From an uncultured Oscillospiraceae bacterium (GTDB lineage: Bacteria; Bacillota; Clostridia; Oscillospirales; Acutalibacteraceae), in contig CAJUNQ010000089.1 of NCBI GenBank assembly GCA_910587835.1, positions 1 to 58,512 of the forward strand: 58,512 nt of DNA, written 5' to 3'. The position numbers and the translations under genes are program-made. The notes under the pieces are model-generated. The model worked only from the letters and a program-made list of their open reading frames with translations, was not told the origin of the DNA and did not search any database. Positions 33,828-43,089 of this stretch are shown one piece after another; the stretch's first letter is position 1; each line of letters opens with the position of its first letter.

Positions 33828-34751
33828 TCACATAGACATTCGAGGTTCTTCTGATTCTTCTTGTGTTCCATCTTCTTCCGAAATCGCAGGCGTAGGAGCC
33901 TGCTCCATGGCCTGGGCAACAGACTCAGCCAGCCTTTTTTCAGCTAACCGCTGTTTCTGAGCCTCAGCCTGGGCCGGGTCTTTCCATGCAATATTTCCGT
34001 CCAGATTCTTCAGCAGGTGATGGCGAGCGGTCTTAAACTCATCGCCGATCAGTCCCAGCCGCAGCAGCCAAACCCGGAACCTTGTCTTATAACGCTTGCT
34101 CGGCTCCCTGCCTTTATGGAACTGTGTGCCTTCCTTGTAGCGGTTTTCCAATAACTGCGTCTGCTGAAATACCCGCCGCCCTTTCTGGCAGAAGATAATC
34201 CACTCGGCGTTGTTGGCAAAGCTGCCTTTCAGGTCGCCAATGCCGCCGACCGTCCCTTTCTCCACCACCAGACAATTCTTTACCGTAAAGCCCGCTTTTT
34301 GCAGGCAGTCGTAATGATAGGGATAGCAGTCAAACCGGGTAAAAAAATAGGCGTGGGAATTGTCCCGCAAAATGCGGTAGCTTTCCCACGCAAAGCGTTC
34401 ATAGTCTATCCCACAGTCCCCGTCAAGCTGCTTATGGGGCTGTCTGGCAAAATGGTTTTGATAAGAGATGCCATAGGGCGGATCGGTCAGGATCAGCGAC
34501 ACAAAGCCATCCGGGATATGTGCCATCAGTTCCATACAGTCCGTGCAGTAAATCTGGTTGCGCAGGTTAAAAAACTCTGTTATCCGTTCATCACGGAAAG
34601 CGGGCTTTTCCCTCTGGTTTGGCTTTTCCTCCTGCATGATGGACTGGATAACCTCATCTGTGAGCTTTCCGTCCTGCATAAATTTCTTCATTTTGATAGC
34701 CTGCGCCAGTGACGGAGTATCCAGATAAATATGGAATTTTTGTTCTCTCAT
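33828..34751 (-). pseudogene. Chimeric ORF: truncated DNA methyltransferase with foreign N- and C-termini
   Basis: A 307-residue frame of at least three parts. Residues about 62-225 are a beta-type adenine or cytosine DNA methyltransferase, with the catalytic motif TDPPYGI (residues 89-95). The later AdoMet-binding FxGxG motif is absent because the sequence changes at about residue 226 (near 34073). The tail (RLGLIGDEFKTARHHLLKNL) resembles the C-terminus of another element protein, probably an amidoligase. Residues 1-60 (MREQKFHIYL, then LTDEVIQSIMQEEKPNQ) look like the start of a small element protein and a ParB-like C-terminal part. The start at 34751 has CGGAGGTGG upstream. It cannot be an active methyltransferase. 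Confidence 0.65.
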
Positions 34752-34828
34752 ACGAGCCACCTCCGTTTCTTCACTTTCATTATATGTAGGAACGGTGAGC
34801 AGCTCAAATGTGCAATCTTGGCAAAAAA

Positions 34829-34862
34829 ATAAGCGTATCACTATCTCTAATGATACGCTTAT
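34829..34862 (-). terminator. Rho-independent terminator downstream of ppdK
   Basis: A perfect 12 bp stem (34829-34840 and 34851-34862) with a 10-base loop; on the minus strand it is followed directly by seven T. It ends minus-strand transcription coming from ppdK. The 130 bp between it and the ppdK stop hold a possible gene scrap ending at 34876 (FDLPLSFEQAAAYRK). Confidence 0.85.
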
Positions 34863-34999
34863 CTTCATTTAGTTTCTATTCAAGGTCTATCAACGCTGTA
34901 ATGGTTGTTTCCCTCCATTGATTTTTACGAACATACTGCCCGTTAGCCTTTCGATAGGCTGCCGCCTGCTCAAAAGATAGCGGTAAATCAAAGGAAAGA

Positions 35000-37636
35000 T
35001 TAAGCCTCCCTACTTTTGATAGCTGCCTGCGCCGCAGCCAGACGGGCGATCGGCACCCGGAAGGGAGAGCAGGACACATAGGTCAGGCCCACGTTATGGC
35101 AGAACTCGATGGTAGTCGGGTCGCCGCCATGCTCGCCGCAGATGCCCAGCACAATGTCGGGGCGCACAGACTTGCCCTTCTCCGCAGCCAGCTTCACCAG
35201 CTGGCCAACACCCTCCTGGTCCAGGCGGGCAAAGGGATCGTTCTCATAGATCTTCTGCTCATAGTAGCTGTTCAGGAACTTGCCCGCGTCGTCGCGGCTG
35301 AAGCCGAAGGTCATCTGAGTCAGGTCGTTGGTGCCAAAGCTGAAGAACTCGGCCTCCTCCGCGATCTTGTCCGCGGTCAGGGCGGCGCGGGGGATCTCGA
35401 TCATGGTGCCCACCTTGTACTTCAGGTCAGCGCCGGCCTCGGCGATGATCTTGTCAGCGGTCTCCACCACGGTCTTCTTCACGAACTTCAGCTCCTTGAT
35501 CTCGCCCACCAGGGGGATCATGATCTCAGGCACGATGTGCCAGTCGGGGTGAGCCTTGTTCACATTGATAGCAGCCTTGATGACAGCCTCGGTCTGCATC
35601 TCGGCAATCTCCGGGTAGGTGACAGCCAGACGGCAGCCGCGGTGGCCCATCATGGGGTTGAACTCATGCAGGCCGGAGATAATGGCCTTGATGTCCTCCA
35701 CGGTCTTGCCCTGGGCCTCGGCCAGCAGCTCGATGTCCTTCTCCTCGGTGGGGACGAACTCGTGCAGCGGGGGATCCAGGAAGCGGATGTTCACATGCTT
35801 GCCCTGGAGAGCCTCGTACAGCTTCTCGAAGTCGCCCTGCTGCATGGGCTCCAGCTTGGCAAGAGCCGCCTTGCGCTGCTCCACCGTGTCAGAGCAGATC
35901 ATCTCCCGGATGGCCGCAATGCGGTCCGGGTCAAAGAACATGTGCTCGGTGCGGCACAGGCCAATGCCCTGAGCGCCAAAGGCCACAGCCTGGGCAGCGT
36001 CCTTGGGGGTGTCGGCATTGGTGCGCACCTGCAGGGTGCGGTACTTGTCAGAGAGCTCCATAATACGGCCAAAGTAGCCGCCCTCGGTAGAGGCGGGCAC
36101 AGTGGGGATGGCCTCGCCGTAGATGTTGCCGGTGGTGCCGTCCAGGGAGATATACTCGCCCTCATGATACTCGCGGCCGTTCAGGGTGAACTTCTTGTTG
36201 GCCTCGTCCATCTTGATAGCGCCGCAGCCAGACACGCAGCAGGTGCCCATGCCCCGGGCCACCACAGCGGCGTGGCTGGTCATGCCGCCCCGCACGGTGA
36301 GGATGCCCTGGGAGTAGTGCATACCCTCAATGTCCTCCGGAGAGGTCTCAAGGCGCACCAGCACTACCTTCTCGCCCTTCTCGCCCAGCTCCACCGCGTC
36401 CTCGGCAGTGAAGACAATCTTGCCGCAGGCAGCTCCGGGAGAAGCGGCCAGCGCAGAGGCCACAGGAGTGGCGGCCTTCAGGGCGGCGGCGTCAAACTGG
36501 GGATGGAGCAGAGCGTCCAGCTGCTTGGGATCGATCATCAGCAGGGCCTCTTCCTCGGTCTTCATGCCCTCGTCAATCAGGTCGCAGGCAATCTTGATGG
36601 CAGCGGCGGCAGTACGCTTGCCGTTGCGGGTCTGCAGCATGTAGAGCTTCTCGTGCTCCACAGTGAACTCCATGTCCTGCATGTCCTTATAGTGGTCCTC
36701 CAGGGTCTTGCAGATGCCCTGGAACTGCTCAAAGGCCTTGGGGAACTTCTCGGCCATCTGGGCAATGGGCATGGGAGTGCGCACGCCGGCCACCACGTCC
36801 TCGCCCTGGGCGTTGGTCAAAAACTCGCCCATCAGCTTCTTCTCGCCAGTGGCAGGGTCACGGGTAAAGGCCACGCCGGTGCCGCAGTCGTCGCCCATGT
36901 TGCCAAAGGCCATCATCTGCACGTTAACGGCAGTGCCCCAGCTGTAGGGGATCTCGTTCATGCGGCGGTACACATTGGCACGGGGGTTGTCCCAGGAACG
37001 GAACACTGCCTTTACCGCGCCCATCAGCTGCTCCTTGGGGTCGGTGGGGAAGTCGGAGCCGATCTTCTGCTTGTACTCAGCCTTGAACTGCTCGGCCAGG
37101 TTCTTCAGGTCGTTGGCGTCCAGCTCGGTGTCCTGGGTCACGCCCTTTTTCTCCTTCATCTGGTCGATGAGCTCCTCAAAGTACTTCTTGCCCACCTCCA
37201 TCACCACGTCGGAGTACATCTGGATGAAGCGGCGGTAGCAGTCGTAAGCCCAGCGGGGGTTATTGGACTGCTGGGCCATCACCTCCACGACCTCCTCGTT
37301 AAGGCCCAGGTTGAGGATGGTATCCATCATGCCGGGCATAGAGGCCCGGGCGCCGGAGCGCACAGAGACCAGCAGGGGGTTTGTCTTGTCGCCGAACTTT
37401 TTGCCGGTGATCTCCTCCATCTTGCCTACGTACTCCATGATCTGCGCCTGAATGTCGTCGTTGATCTTCCGGCCGTCCTCGTAATACTGGGTGCAGGCCT
37501 CGGTGCTGATGGTAAAGCCCTGAGGGACCGGCAGTCCCAGCTTCGTCATCTCGGCCAGGTTCGCGCCCTTACCGCCCAGCAGCTCGCGCATGGAACCGTC
37601 GCCTTCGCTGAACAGGTAAACATACTTGTGGCTCAT
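35000..37636 (-). CDS. ppdK: Pyruvate, phosphate dikinase
   Basis: An 878-residue enzyme interconverting pyruvate, ATP and phosphate with phosphoenolpyruvate, AMP and pyrophosphate; in anaerobic Firmicutes it often serves glycolysis. The N-terminal ATP-grasp begins GGKGANLAEMTKLGLPVPQG. The phosphohistidine domain carries the swivelling catalytic His in RGGMTSHAAVVARGMG, where the preceding Thr is the known regulatory site. The C-terminal PEP-binding barrel shows GTNDLTQMTFGFSRDD. Length is as usual for the family. The start at 37636 has AGGAGG nine bases upstream, and a TATAAT-like box lies at 37701-37706. Confidence 0.97.
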   Translation of the reverse strand: MSHKYVYLFSEGDGSMRELLGGKGANLAEMTKLGLPVPQGFTISTEACTQYYEDGRKINDDIQAQIMEYVGKMEEITGKKFGDKTNPLLVSVRSGARASMPGMMDTILNLGLNEEVVEVMAQQSNNPRWAYDCYRRFIQMYSDVVMEVGKKYFEELIDQMKEKKGVTQDTELDANDLKNLAEQFKAEYKQKIGSDFPTDPKEQLMGAVKAVFRSWDNPRANVYRRMNEIPYSWGTAVNVQMMAFGNMGDDCGTGVAFTRDPATGEKKLMGEFLTNAQGEDVVAGVRTPMPIAQMAEKFPKAFEQFQGICKTLEDHYKDMQDMEFTVEHEKLYMLQTRNGKRTAAAAIKIACDLIDEGMKTEEEALLMIDPKQLDALLHPQFDAAALKAATPVASALAASPGAACGKIVFTAEDAVELGEKGEKVVLVRLETSPEDIEGMHYSQGILTVRGGMTSHAAVVARGMGTCCVSGCGAIKMDEANKKFTLNGREYHEGEYISLDGTTGNIYGEAIPTVPASTEGGYFGRIMELSDKYRTLQVRTNADTPKDAAQAVAFGAQGIGLCRTEHMFFDPDRIAAIREMICSDTVEQRKAALAKLEPMQQGDFEKLYEALQGKHVNIRFLDPPLHEFVPTEEKDIELLAEAQGKTVEDIKAIISGLHEFNPMMGHRGCRLAVTYPEIAEMQTEAVIKAAINVNKAHPDWHIVPEIMIPLVGEIKELKFVKKTVVETADKIIAEAGADLKYKVGTMIEIPRAALTADKIAEEAEFFSFGTNDLTQMTFGFSRDDAGKFLNSYYEQKIYENDPFARLDQEGVGQLVKLAAEKGKSVRPDIVLGICGEHGGDPTTIEFCHNVGLTYVSCSPFRVPIARLAAAQAAIKSREA

Positions 37637-38210
37637 TGGTAACAACCTCCTAAAGAATGTTCAACCGGAATCAAAATCACATCTCTCCGATTACACACTG
37701 ATTATACCAAGAATTTCCGAAAAATTCCATAGGAAACGCAAAGAAATTCAAATTTTTTTTGCAGTTTTCGTTTCGCGGGGCTGACCGCGGGAAAAAATGG
37801 GCTTTTTTCTTCATGATGCCGCTATACAAGAGCTGGACGCCGGCGGAGAGGTCACCCACGCCGATTTGTTGAGATAATAGCAGGATAACAGCAAAGAAAA
37901 GCTCCCGATTGGGGGCTTTTTTGCTTTGTCTCTACATCAGTTGCCTGCCAAGCAACTTTTTCAACCAAAATCCCCTGACGCTCCCTTGCCTTTCCGGAGG
38001 AACCGGCCTATACTATAGAATATCAGGACCCGTATTTACAGCCCCCACGCCGGCTGAGCACAGCCTCCTTCCTCCCGGACCGCGTCAAAACATCTGGAAC
38101 ACGACAAGGATTTAGCCGCTGTGAACCTCCATGCTCTCTTTCCCTGCCGGGCAGAAATGTCCAGCGCCCATCCGGCGGCTGTGAATACAGGCTTCAAGCG
38201 AGGTGAATGT
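37637..38210. other. Gap with a plus-strand terminator
   Basis: Besides the ppdK leader and promoter (to about 37730), a hairpin at about 37899-37922 (AGCTCCC with GGGGGCT, then six T) is a plus-strand terminator, although no complete gene precedes it. A short open frame at about 37797-37878 (HDAAIQELDAGGEVTHADLL) could be the end of a lost gene. Sequence 37930-38200 shows no other feature. Confidence 0.45.
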
Positions 38211-39332
38211 ATGCAAGAAATCAACATTGGCCAGGCCATTCTGGAAAACCGCCGCAGGCTGGGAGTCACCCAAGACCAACTGGCGGACTTTGCCGGGGTG
38301 TCCAAAACCGCAGTCTCCAAGTGGGAGACCGGCGCCACCTACCCGGACATCACCCTGCTCCCCAGGCTGGCCTCCTTTTTTCATGTGACCATTGACCAGC
38401 TCATGGACTACCAGCCCCAGCTGTCCACCCAGGACCTGCGGCGGCTCTGCCAGGAGCTGGTAAAGGACTTTGCCGCCCGCCCCTTTCCCCAGGTGATGGA
38501 CCGCTGCCGGGAGCTGGCAAAAAAATACTGGGCCTGCCCCCGGCTGCTGCTACAGCTGGGCAGCCTCTATGTCAACCACTGTTCTCAGGCAGGAGAGCCG
38601 GAGGCGGTCCTCGCCACTCTGGAAGAGGCCCTGCCCCTGCTGAGCCGGGTGCAGGAGCTGGGGGGCAGCGCCTCTCTGCTCAGCCAGGCCCTGGGGCTGC
38701 AAGGCTTCTGTCTGCTGCGGCTGGGCCGGGGAGAGGAGGCGGTTCAGCTGTTGGAGCCCCAGGTCAGCCTGCGGCTGTGCCTGGAGCCCCTGCTGGCCGA
38801 GGGCTATCAGATGACCGGCCAGCCGCTGCAGGCCCGGCGGGTTTTGCAGGCAGGCATGTACCAGACTGTGCTGGAGCTGCTGAGCCAGCAGCTGGCCTAC
38901 CTCCGGCTCTGTCCGGCAGAGGGCCCGGCCTTTGAGGAGACCCTTTGCCGCCTGCTGGCAGTGGCGGAGGCCTTTCAACTGGACCGCCTGCACCCGGGCT
39001 TTCAGCTGTCCCTCTTTCTGACCGCCGCCCAGGAGTGCCTGCGCTGCCGCCAGCCGGACAAAGCCCTGAAGCTGCTGGAAAAATACCGCCGCCTGGCCCT
39101 GTCGGACATCTACCCCCTGAGCCTGAAGGGAGACAGCTATTTTGACCTGCTGGACAGCTGGCTGGAACAGGAGCTGACCCTGGGCAGCCAGCCCCCTCGG
39201 GACGAGGCGGCGGTGCGCCGGGACATTTTTCATACTCTGGCTGAACACCCGGCCTTTGGAGAGCTGGGGGAGGACCCCCGCTTTCAGGAGCTCCTGCACA
39301 GCCTGGAAAGAGAAGGGAGAAAATATTTATGA
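38211..39332 (+). CDS. XRE-family regulator with TPR-like C-terminal domain
   Basis: A 373-residue protein. The N-terminal 65 residues form an XRE/Cro helix-turn-helix (ENRRRLGVTQDQLADFAGVS, KWETGATYPDITLLPRLASF). The rest is all-helical, leucine-rich and repeat-like, as in TPR-containing peptide-sensing regulators. The start at 38211 has GCGAGGTGA upstream; 30 further codons are open in front but without a good site. It overlaps the ABC ATPase start (ATGA), so it is in one operon with, and probably controls, the following ABC exporter. Confidence 0.85.
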   Translation: MQEINIGQAILENRRRLGVTQDQLADFAGVSKTAVSKWETGATYPDITLLPRLASFFHVTIDQLMDYQPQLSTQDLRRLCQELVKDFAARPFPQVMDRCRELAKKYWACPRLLLQLGSLYVNHCSQAGEPEAVLATLEEALPLLSRVQELGGSASLLSQALGLQGFCLLRLGRGEEAVQLLEPQVSLRLCLEPLLAEGYQMTGQPLQARRVLQAGMYQTVLELLSQQLAYLRLCPAEGPAFEETLCRLLAVAEAFQLDRLHPGFQLSLFLTAAQECLRCRQPDKALKLLEKYRRLALSDIYPLSLKGDSYFDLLDSWLEQELTLGSQPPRDEAAVRRDIFHTLAEHPAFGELGEDPRFQELLHSLEREGRKYL

Positions 39333-40237
39333 ACGCAGTCGCCATGAACGGCCTGACCAAAGCCTATGCCGGCGGCAAGCTGGCAGTGGACGCTGTGAGC
39401 CTGACCCTGGAACCCGGAGAGGTGTTCGGTTTTTTGGGGCCCAACGGCGCGGGAAAGACCACCACTGTCAAGCTGCTGGAAGGGATGCTTGCCCCCAGTG
39501 GGGGCTCCTGCAGGGTGTTTGACACAGACCCCGCCCGGGAGCCGGAGAAGGTCCACGCCCTTTCTGGGGTGGTGACCGAGCACGCCCAGATGTATGACAA
39601 TCTCACCGGTATGCAGAATCTGCTGTTTTTCGGGGACCTTTACGGACTCTCTGTCACCGAAAGCCGCAGCCGGGCCGGGGAGCTGCTGGCCCAGCTGGAG
39701 CTGGCGGAGGCCAAAGACCAGCGGTTGGCTACCTACTCCACTGGTATGCGGCAGCGGCTGTCTCTGGCCCGGGCGCTGATGCACCGGCCCAAAATCCTGT
39801 TTCTGGATGAGCCCACCTCTGGCCTGGACCCGGAGAGCGCCCAGAATGTCCACCGCCTCATCCGCAGTCTGGCAGAGGAGGAGGGGACCACTGTGTTTCT
39901 GTGCACCCACCAGCTGCGCTACGCCCAGGAGGTCTGCACCCGGTATGGGCTGATGGCCCAGGGGCGGCTGCTGGCCCTGGGCGCTCTGGACGCTTTGCGG
40001 GAGGCCTCTGGGCAGGGGATGACAGCGCGGGTGCGGGCCAAGGCCGCGCCAGAGAGCTTTGTCCCTTTTCGCACCGCGCCGGAGGAATACCTGCTCCCCC
40101 TTTCCTCAGAGGACCAGCTGCCCCAAATCGCCCGCAGCGTGATAGAAAACGGCGGCGAGCTCTACCAGCTCTCCACCCAGCTGCCCAGTCTTGAGGACGT
40201 ATACTTCGCCCTCACCCAGAAGGAGGCCAACCTATGA
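39329..40237 (+). CDS. ABC transporter ATP-binding protein
   Basis: A 302-residue ABC ATPase of the drug/antibiotic exporter type. Walker A GPNGAGKTT at about residues 37-45, signature STGMRQRLSLARAL, and Walker B ILFLDEPTSGLD are all present, plus a C-terminal extension typical of DrrA/NatA-like proteins. It powers the membrane protein encoded next. It overlaps both its neighbours by four bases. The substrate is unknown. Confidence 0.93.
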   Translation: MNAVAMNGLTKAYAGGKLAVDAVSLTLEPGEVFGFLGPNGAGKTTTVKLLEGMLAPSGGSCRVFDTDPAREPEKVHALSGVVTEHAQMYDNLTGMQNLLFFGDLYGLSVTESRSRAGELLAQLELAEAKDQRLATYSTGMRQRLSLARALMHRPKILFLDEPTSGLDPESAQNVHRLIRSLAEEEGTTVFLCTHQLRYAQEVCTRYGLMAQGRLLALGALDALREASGQGMTARVRAKAAPESFVPFRTAPEEYLLPLSSEDQLPQIARSVIENGGELYQLSTQLPSLEDVYFALTQKEANL

Positions 40238-41022
40238 GCCGCTCTATGCTTGCCATTATCAAAAAAGATATCCAGGGCATTACAGCGAACAAGCGTATGC
40301 TCTCCGTTCTGTTCATCGTGCCCCTGGTGCTCACCATTTTTATCCCCAGCATGTTCCTGCTGCTGACCCATTTTATACCAGAGCAGCAGGCCGAGCTGAC
40401 CCGGCTGGTGGAGATGCTGCCCGTTTCTGTTCAGGGCGAGCTGCCTCTGCGGGTGCTGGCCGAGCTGCTGCTCAACTACCTGATGCCGCCGTTTTTCCTG
40501 CTCATTCCCATAATGACCTCGTCTGTCATGTCTGCCACCTCGTTTGTGGGCGAAAAGGAAAAGCGCACCCTGGAAACCCTTCTGTACTCTCCCCTGTCGC
40601 TGGGACAAATTTTCAGAGCCAAGGTGTGCGCGGCGTTTTTTCTCAGCATAGCTGTGTCCGCCGTGTCCTTTGGGGTCATGCTGGCCGTGGTAGAGGTAGA
40701 GAGCTGTTTGCTTGGGGGCTCTCTGGCCGCGCCGGACTGGAAATGGCTGCTGATCCTGCTGCTGGTGTCTCCGGCGGTGTCGCTGATTGCCATTACCTTA
40801 ATCGTGCGCTTTTCGGCCAAGGCCCAGAGCGTGGAGGACGCCCAGCAGGGGGCGGTGTTCCTCATTCTGCCGGTGCTGTTTTTGTTTGTGGGACAGTTCA
40901 CGGGGGTGCTGCTAATCAGCGGGTGGCTGCTGCTGGGGATTGGGCTGGTGTGCGCGGGCCTGGCGGCAGTGCTGCTGCGGCGGGCCATGGGAAGCTTCCA
41001 CTATGAAAAGCTGCTAAAGTAG
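40234..41022 (+). CDS. ABC-2 type exporter permease (NatB-like)
   Basis: A 262-residue membrane protein with six predicted membrane segments and an internal cytoplasmic stretch GEKEKRTLETLLYSPLS, the hallmark of NatB/ABC-2 permeases. It partners the ATPase encoded just upstream for export of an unknown substrate. No terminator was seen; repeat copy A follows within a few bases of the stop codon. Confidence 0.9.
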   Translation: MSRSMLAIIKKDIQGITANKRMLSVLFIVPLVLTIFIPSMFLLLTHFIPEQQAELTRLVEMLPVSVQGELPLRVLAELLLNYLMPPFFLLIPIMTSSVMSATSFVGEKEKRTLETLLYSPLSLGQIFRAKVCAAFFLSIAVSAVSFGVMLAVVEVESCLLGGSLAAPDWKWLLILLLVSPAVSLIAITLIVRFSAKAQSVEDAQQGAVFLILPVLFLFVGQFTGVLLISGWLLLGIGLVCAGLAAVLLRRAMGSFHYEKLLK

Positions 41023-41029
41023 GTGCAAG

Positions 41030-41460
41030 TCAAAAATTATGCGGTCCAGGGACAGAGTCTACAGGTTCACTTCGTGAGCTCAGCCGCCGGAGGCGGCCTT
41101 GACCTTAAAAAGGCGGCGCGGGAGCAAAAGGAGCGGGGCGCTAACCTCGCTCCAAACTCTCAGCACAGGACAGGAACCAGCTGCGCCGCCGTCGACTTGC
41201 CAGAGGCAAGCCTAGCACGGTCGACCGCAGGAAGACCAGCGGACGGCCAAAGAGCTGCAAACGCAGAGGAAGCGGCTTGCCTCTACTCCTGTCAAGATAG
41301 ACTGACAAAAAAAGGGTTACTTTTTCTCCCAGCGGCCTGTTCGCAGCCGGTCAATTCAGAGAACCCCACCCAGCGAGCGCAGACGCGCGGCTCTTGCGCG
41401 GCTGCGGAAGGTTTGCGGAGCAAAGCTTCTACGGCTTGCGGAGCAAGACGGCGAGCGCAT
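41030..41460 (-). repeat. Interspersed structured repeat, copy A (reverse orientation)
   Basis: About 430 bp similar, in reverse complement, to copies B, C and D. Shared blocks include a GCTCCGCAAG-type hairpin series, CGCGTCTGCGCTCGCTGG, CCGCTGGTCTTCCTGCGG, GGTCGACCG and CGCCGCCTTTTTAAGGTC. Its 3' module (GCCTCCGGCGGC, GAGCTCACGAAGTGAAC, ending CCGCATAATTT) matches copy C, not B and D. It fills the gap between convergent genes. Open frames inside it are by-products of base composition. 41461-41544 holds nothing clear. Confidence 0.75.
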
Positions 41461-41544
41461 GATCTGCGGCCGGTCCATTCAGAGGGAGAAGCCCCTCCTT
41501 TTCGCCCTCACTGAGAGAAGCCGCAACAAAAACAATACTGCTTT

Positions 41545-42171
41545 TCAGCTCTTCCCCTTCAACACAGGCGAAATGCGCTTGTAAATCAAAAACGTCACAC
41601 CCACGCTCAGCATCGCTTTCACAAACGTAAAGGGTATGTTGAACCACACCAGCGCGTCCATCAGGGTCTGCACATTGGGGTTAATCGCCCGGTACATGTC
41701 CAGAATGGCCTCCATAGGCATAAGCATGGCGTAAAAGGGGTAAGTAATGAAATAGTTGCTGGGCAGGCTGGCCAGGGCCATCAGCGCTGCTCCTGCCAGC
41801 GAACCCAGCAGCGCCCCTACCCGGTCCTTACGAAACCGGTAGACAAGCCCAGCCGGCAGCACAAAGGCCGCGCCCAGTAAAAAGTTAGACAGCTCCCCCA
41901 CGCCGCCGGTGGTGGTCACCAGCAGATGCACCAGGTTTTTTATAAGGCATACCGCCACCCCGCTGCCAGGCCCCAGGCTAAAGGCCGCAATCAGCGCAGG
42001 CAGCTCCGACAGGTCCAGCTGAATAAAGCTGGGCATCAGCGGCACCCGAAAGGCCACAAACATCAACGCTGCCGACACGGCCCCCAGCACGGCGGTCACC
42101 GCCAGCTTTCTCACTCTTCCCCTCTTGAGGGAACCCCCATTCCTGCTGATTTTCTCTTTGACATTTTGCAT
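41545..42171 (-). CDS. ribU: ECF transporter S component, riboflavin (RibU)
   Basis: A 208-residue membrane protein with about six helices and the RibU-type layout of the energy-coupling factor S components, which bind riboflavin outside and associate with a shared EcfAAT module. The membrane part starts LAVTAVLGAVSAALMFVAF, and GVGELSNFLLGAAFVLPAGL lies mid-protein. Assignment to riboflavin is supported strongly by the FMN riboswitch and attenuator directly upstream. No ECF module gene is in the window. Confidence 0.92.
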   Translation of the reverse strand: MQNVKEKISRNGGSLKRGRVRKLAVTAVLGAVSAALMFVAFRVPLMPSFIQLDLSELPALIAAFSLGPGSGVAVCLIKNLVHLLVTTTGGVGELSNFLLGAAFVLPAGLVYRFRKDRVGALLGSLAGAALMALASLPSNYFITYPFYAMLMPMEAILDMYRAINPNVQTLMDALVWFNIPFTFVKAMLSVGVTFLIYKRISPVLKGKS

Positions 42172-42216
42172 TGCTACGCACCCTTTCCGAGTTCAGATTT
42201 TGGCAAAGGTCCAGAC

Positions 42217-42246
42217 AAAAAGCCCCCGGCGCATTGCCAGGGGCTT
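42217..42246 (-). terminator. Attenuator terminator of the FMN riboswitch
   Basis: On the minus strand a GC-rich stem (GCCCCTGGC with GCCGGGGGC) is followed by TTTTTG, between the FMN aptamer and ribU. This suggests that FMN binding causes premature termination. Confidence 0.85.
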
Positions 42247-42301
42247 TGTTTCGGCAGGATACGGCACGGCAAAGCAGGGCCATAACCGCCCAGGCTTGTC
42301 G

Positions 42302-42462
42302 TGGGATCTTCTACCATCCGGACTGGGGGGCCGCGCCAGCTGCACAGCCCCTTTCACCGTCGGTACCGGAATTTCACCGGTTCGGCGAAGCACGGGCGCT
42401 GCCGCCCTGCTTCGTTCGCAGACTTTACTGCCGGTCAGGAATTTCACCTTGCCCCGAAGACC
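42302..42462 (-). promoter_or_regulatory. FMN riboswitch (RFN element)
   Basis: The minus strand shows the conserved RFN blocks in order: TTCGGGGCAAGGTGAAATTC, GACCGGCAGTAAAGTC, GCGAACGAAGC, CCGGTGAAATTCCGGTACCG, ACGGTGAAAG and AGTCCGGATGGTAGAAGAT. It senses FMN and controls ribU downstream, through the terminator at 42217-42246. Confidence 0.95.
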
Positions 42463-42475
42463 ATTTGCTGCTATT

Positions 42476-42504
42476 ATTATAGGGGGACTGGGGGAGAATG
42501 TCAA
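42476..42504 (-). promoter_or_regulatory. Sigma-A promoter of the FMN riboswitch-ribU transcript
   Basis: On the minus strand TTGACA (42504-42499) and TATAAT (42481-42476) are separated by 17 bases, a consensus promoter just upstream of the aptamer. Confidence 0.9.
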
Positions 42505-42599
42505 GAGGAAGAAATTATAATATTGCTTTTGTTTCTTTTTGGGTTTCGACTTCTTAAAAATAACACTTCTTTTTCTTTGCTCCGGCTTCCCTCGACAGA

Positions 42600-43020
42600 A
42601 ACACCAACAATCTACGCCCCCCGCAAATCAGGACGCTCGCCCCCTTGCTCCGCAAGGGGAAGAAGCTTTGCTTCGCAAACCTTCCGCACCCGCACAAAGA
42701 CCGCGCGTCTGCGCTCGCTGGTTCCGCTTGTTCCGCAGGCAGGTCGATTGTGGAACAGGCGGCTTCTCCTGGCAGAAGTGCCGGCAAACTGCTTTCTCCT
42801 ACATTTACAGCTCTTTAACCGTCCGCTGGTCTCCCTGCGGTCGACCTCGCTAGGTACCACGGCGGCGCAGTCTTACCCCGTCCCAAACTTGGTTGAGGGA
42901 GTAACCTCGTACCTCGCTCCTTTGTTTACTGCGCCGCCGTTTTAAGGTCAAGGTCGTGGGGCTCTGCCCCACACCCTGCAACCTTTGAAAAGGTTGACGA
43001 AACTTTTCATTCGCGCAGCC
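42600..43020 (+). repeat. Interspersed structured repeat, copy B
   Basis: About 420 bp resembling copy D most closely. Blocks in order: AGGACGCTCG, GCTTTGCTTCGCAAACCTTC, CGCGTCTGCGCTCGCTGG, CCGCTGGTCTCCCTGCGG, GTCGACCTCGCTA, GCCGCCGTTTTAAGGTCAAG. The 3' module is GTGGGGCTCTGCCCCAC then CAACCTTTGAAAAGGTTG and ACGAAACTTTTCATTCGCG. It lies in the divergent gap between the ribU leader and nnr, and would be in the nnr leader RNA. 42505-42599 shows nothing else. Confidence 0.75.
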
Positions 43021-43089
43021 TTGTTTCTGCTTCGCTTTGGCTCTTTTGCCCGCGATGGCCGCTTTTACCCTCCCCGAAAGGAGTCCCCC

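Noticed and set aside
33828..34751. Functional restriction-modification methyltransferase
   Set aside because: The AdoMet-binding motif region after the catalytic DPPY is missing, replaced by an unrelated tail, and no restriction gene is adjacent.
35096..37642. An 848-codon open frame on the plus strand opposite ppdK
   Set aside because: It is the mirror of the PPDK coding strand in GC-rich sequence; the translation is a low-complexity Leu/His/Gly/Ala/Val mixture with no family features, and PPDK on the other strand is certain.
41023..41514. Possible small proteins encoded within the interspersed repeats, for example a 163-codon frame in copy A and similar ones in B, C and D
   Set aside because: The shared peptide pieces (such as SEVDRRETSG) occur in different frames with shifts and stops between copies, so the conservation is at nucleotide level.
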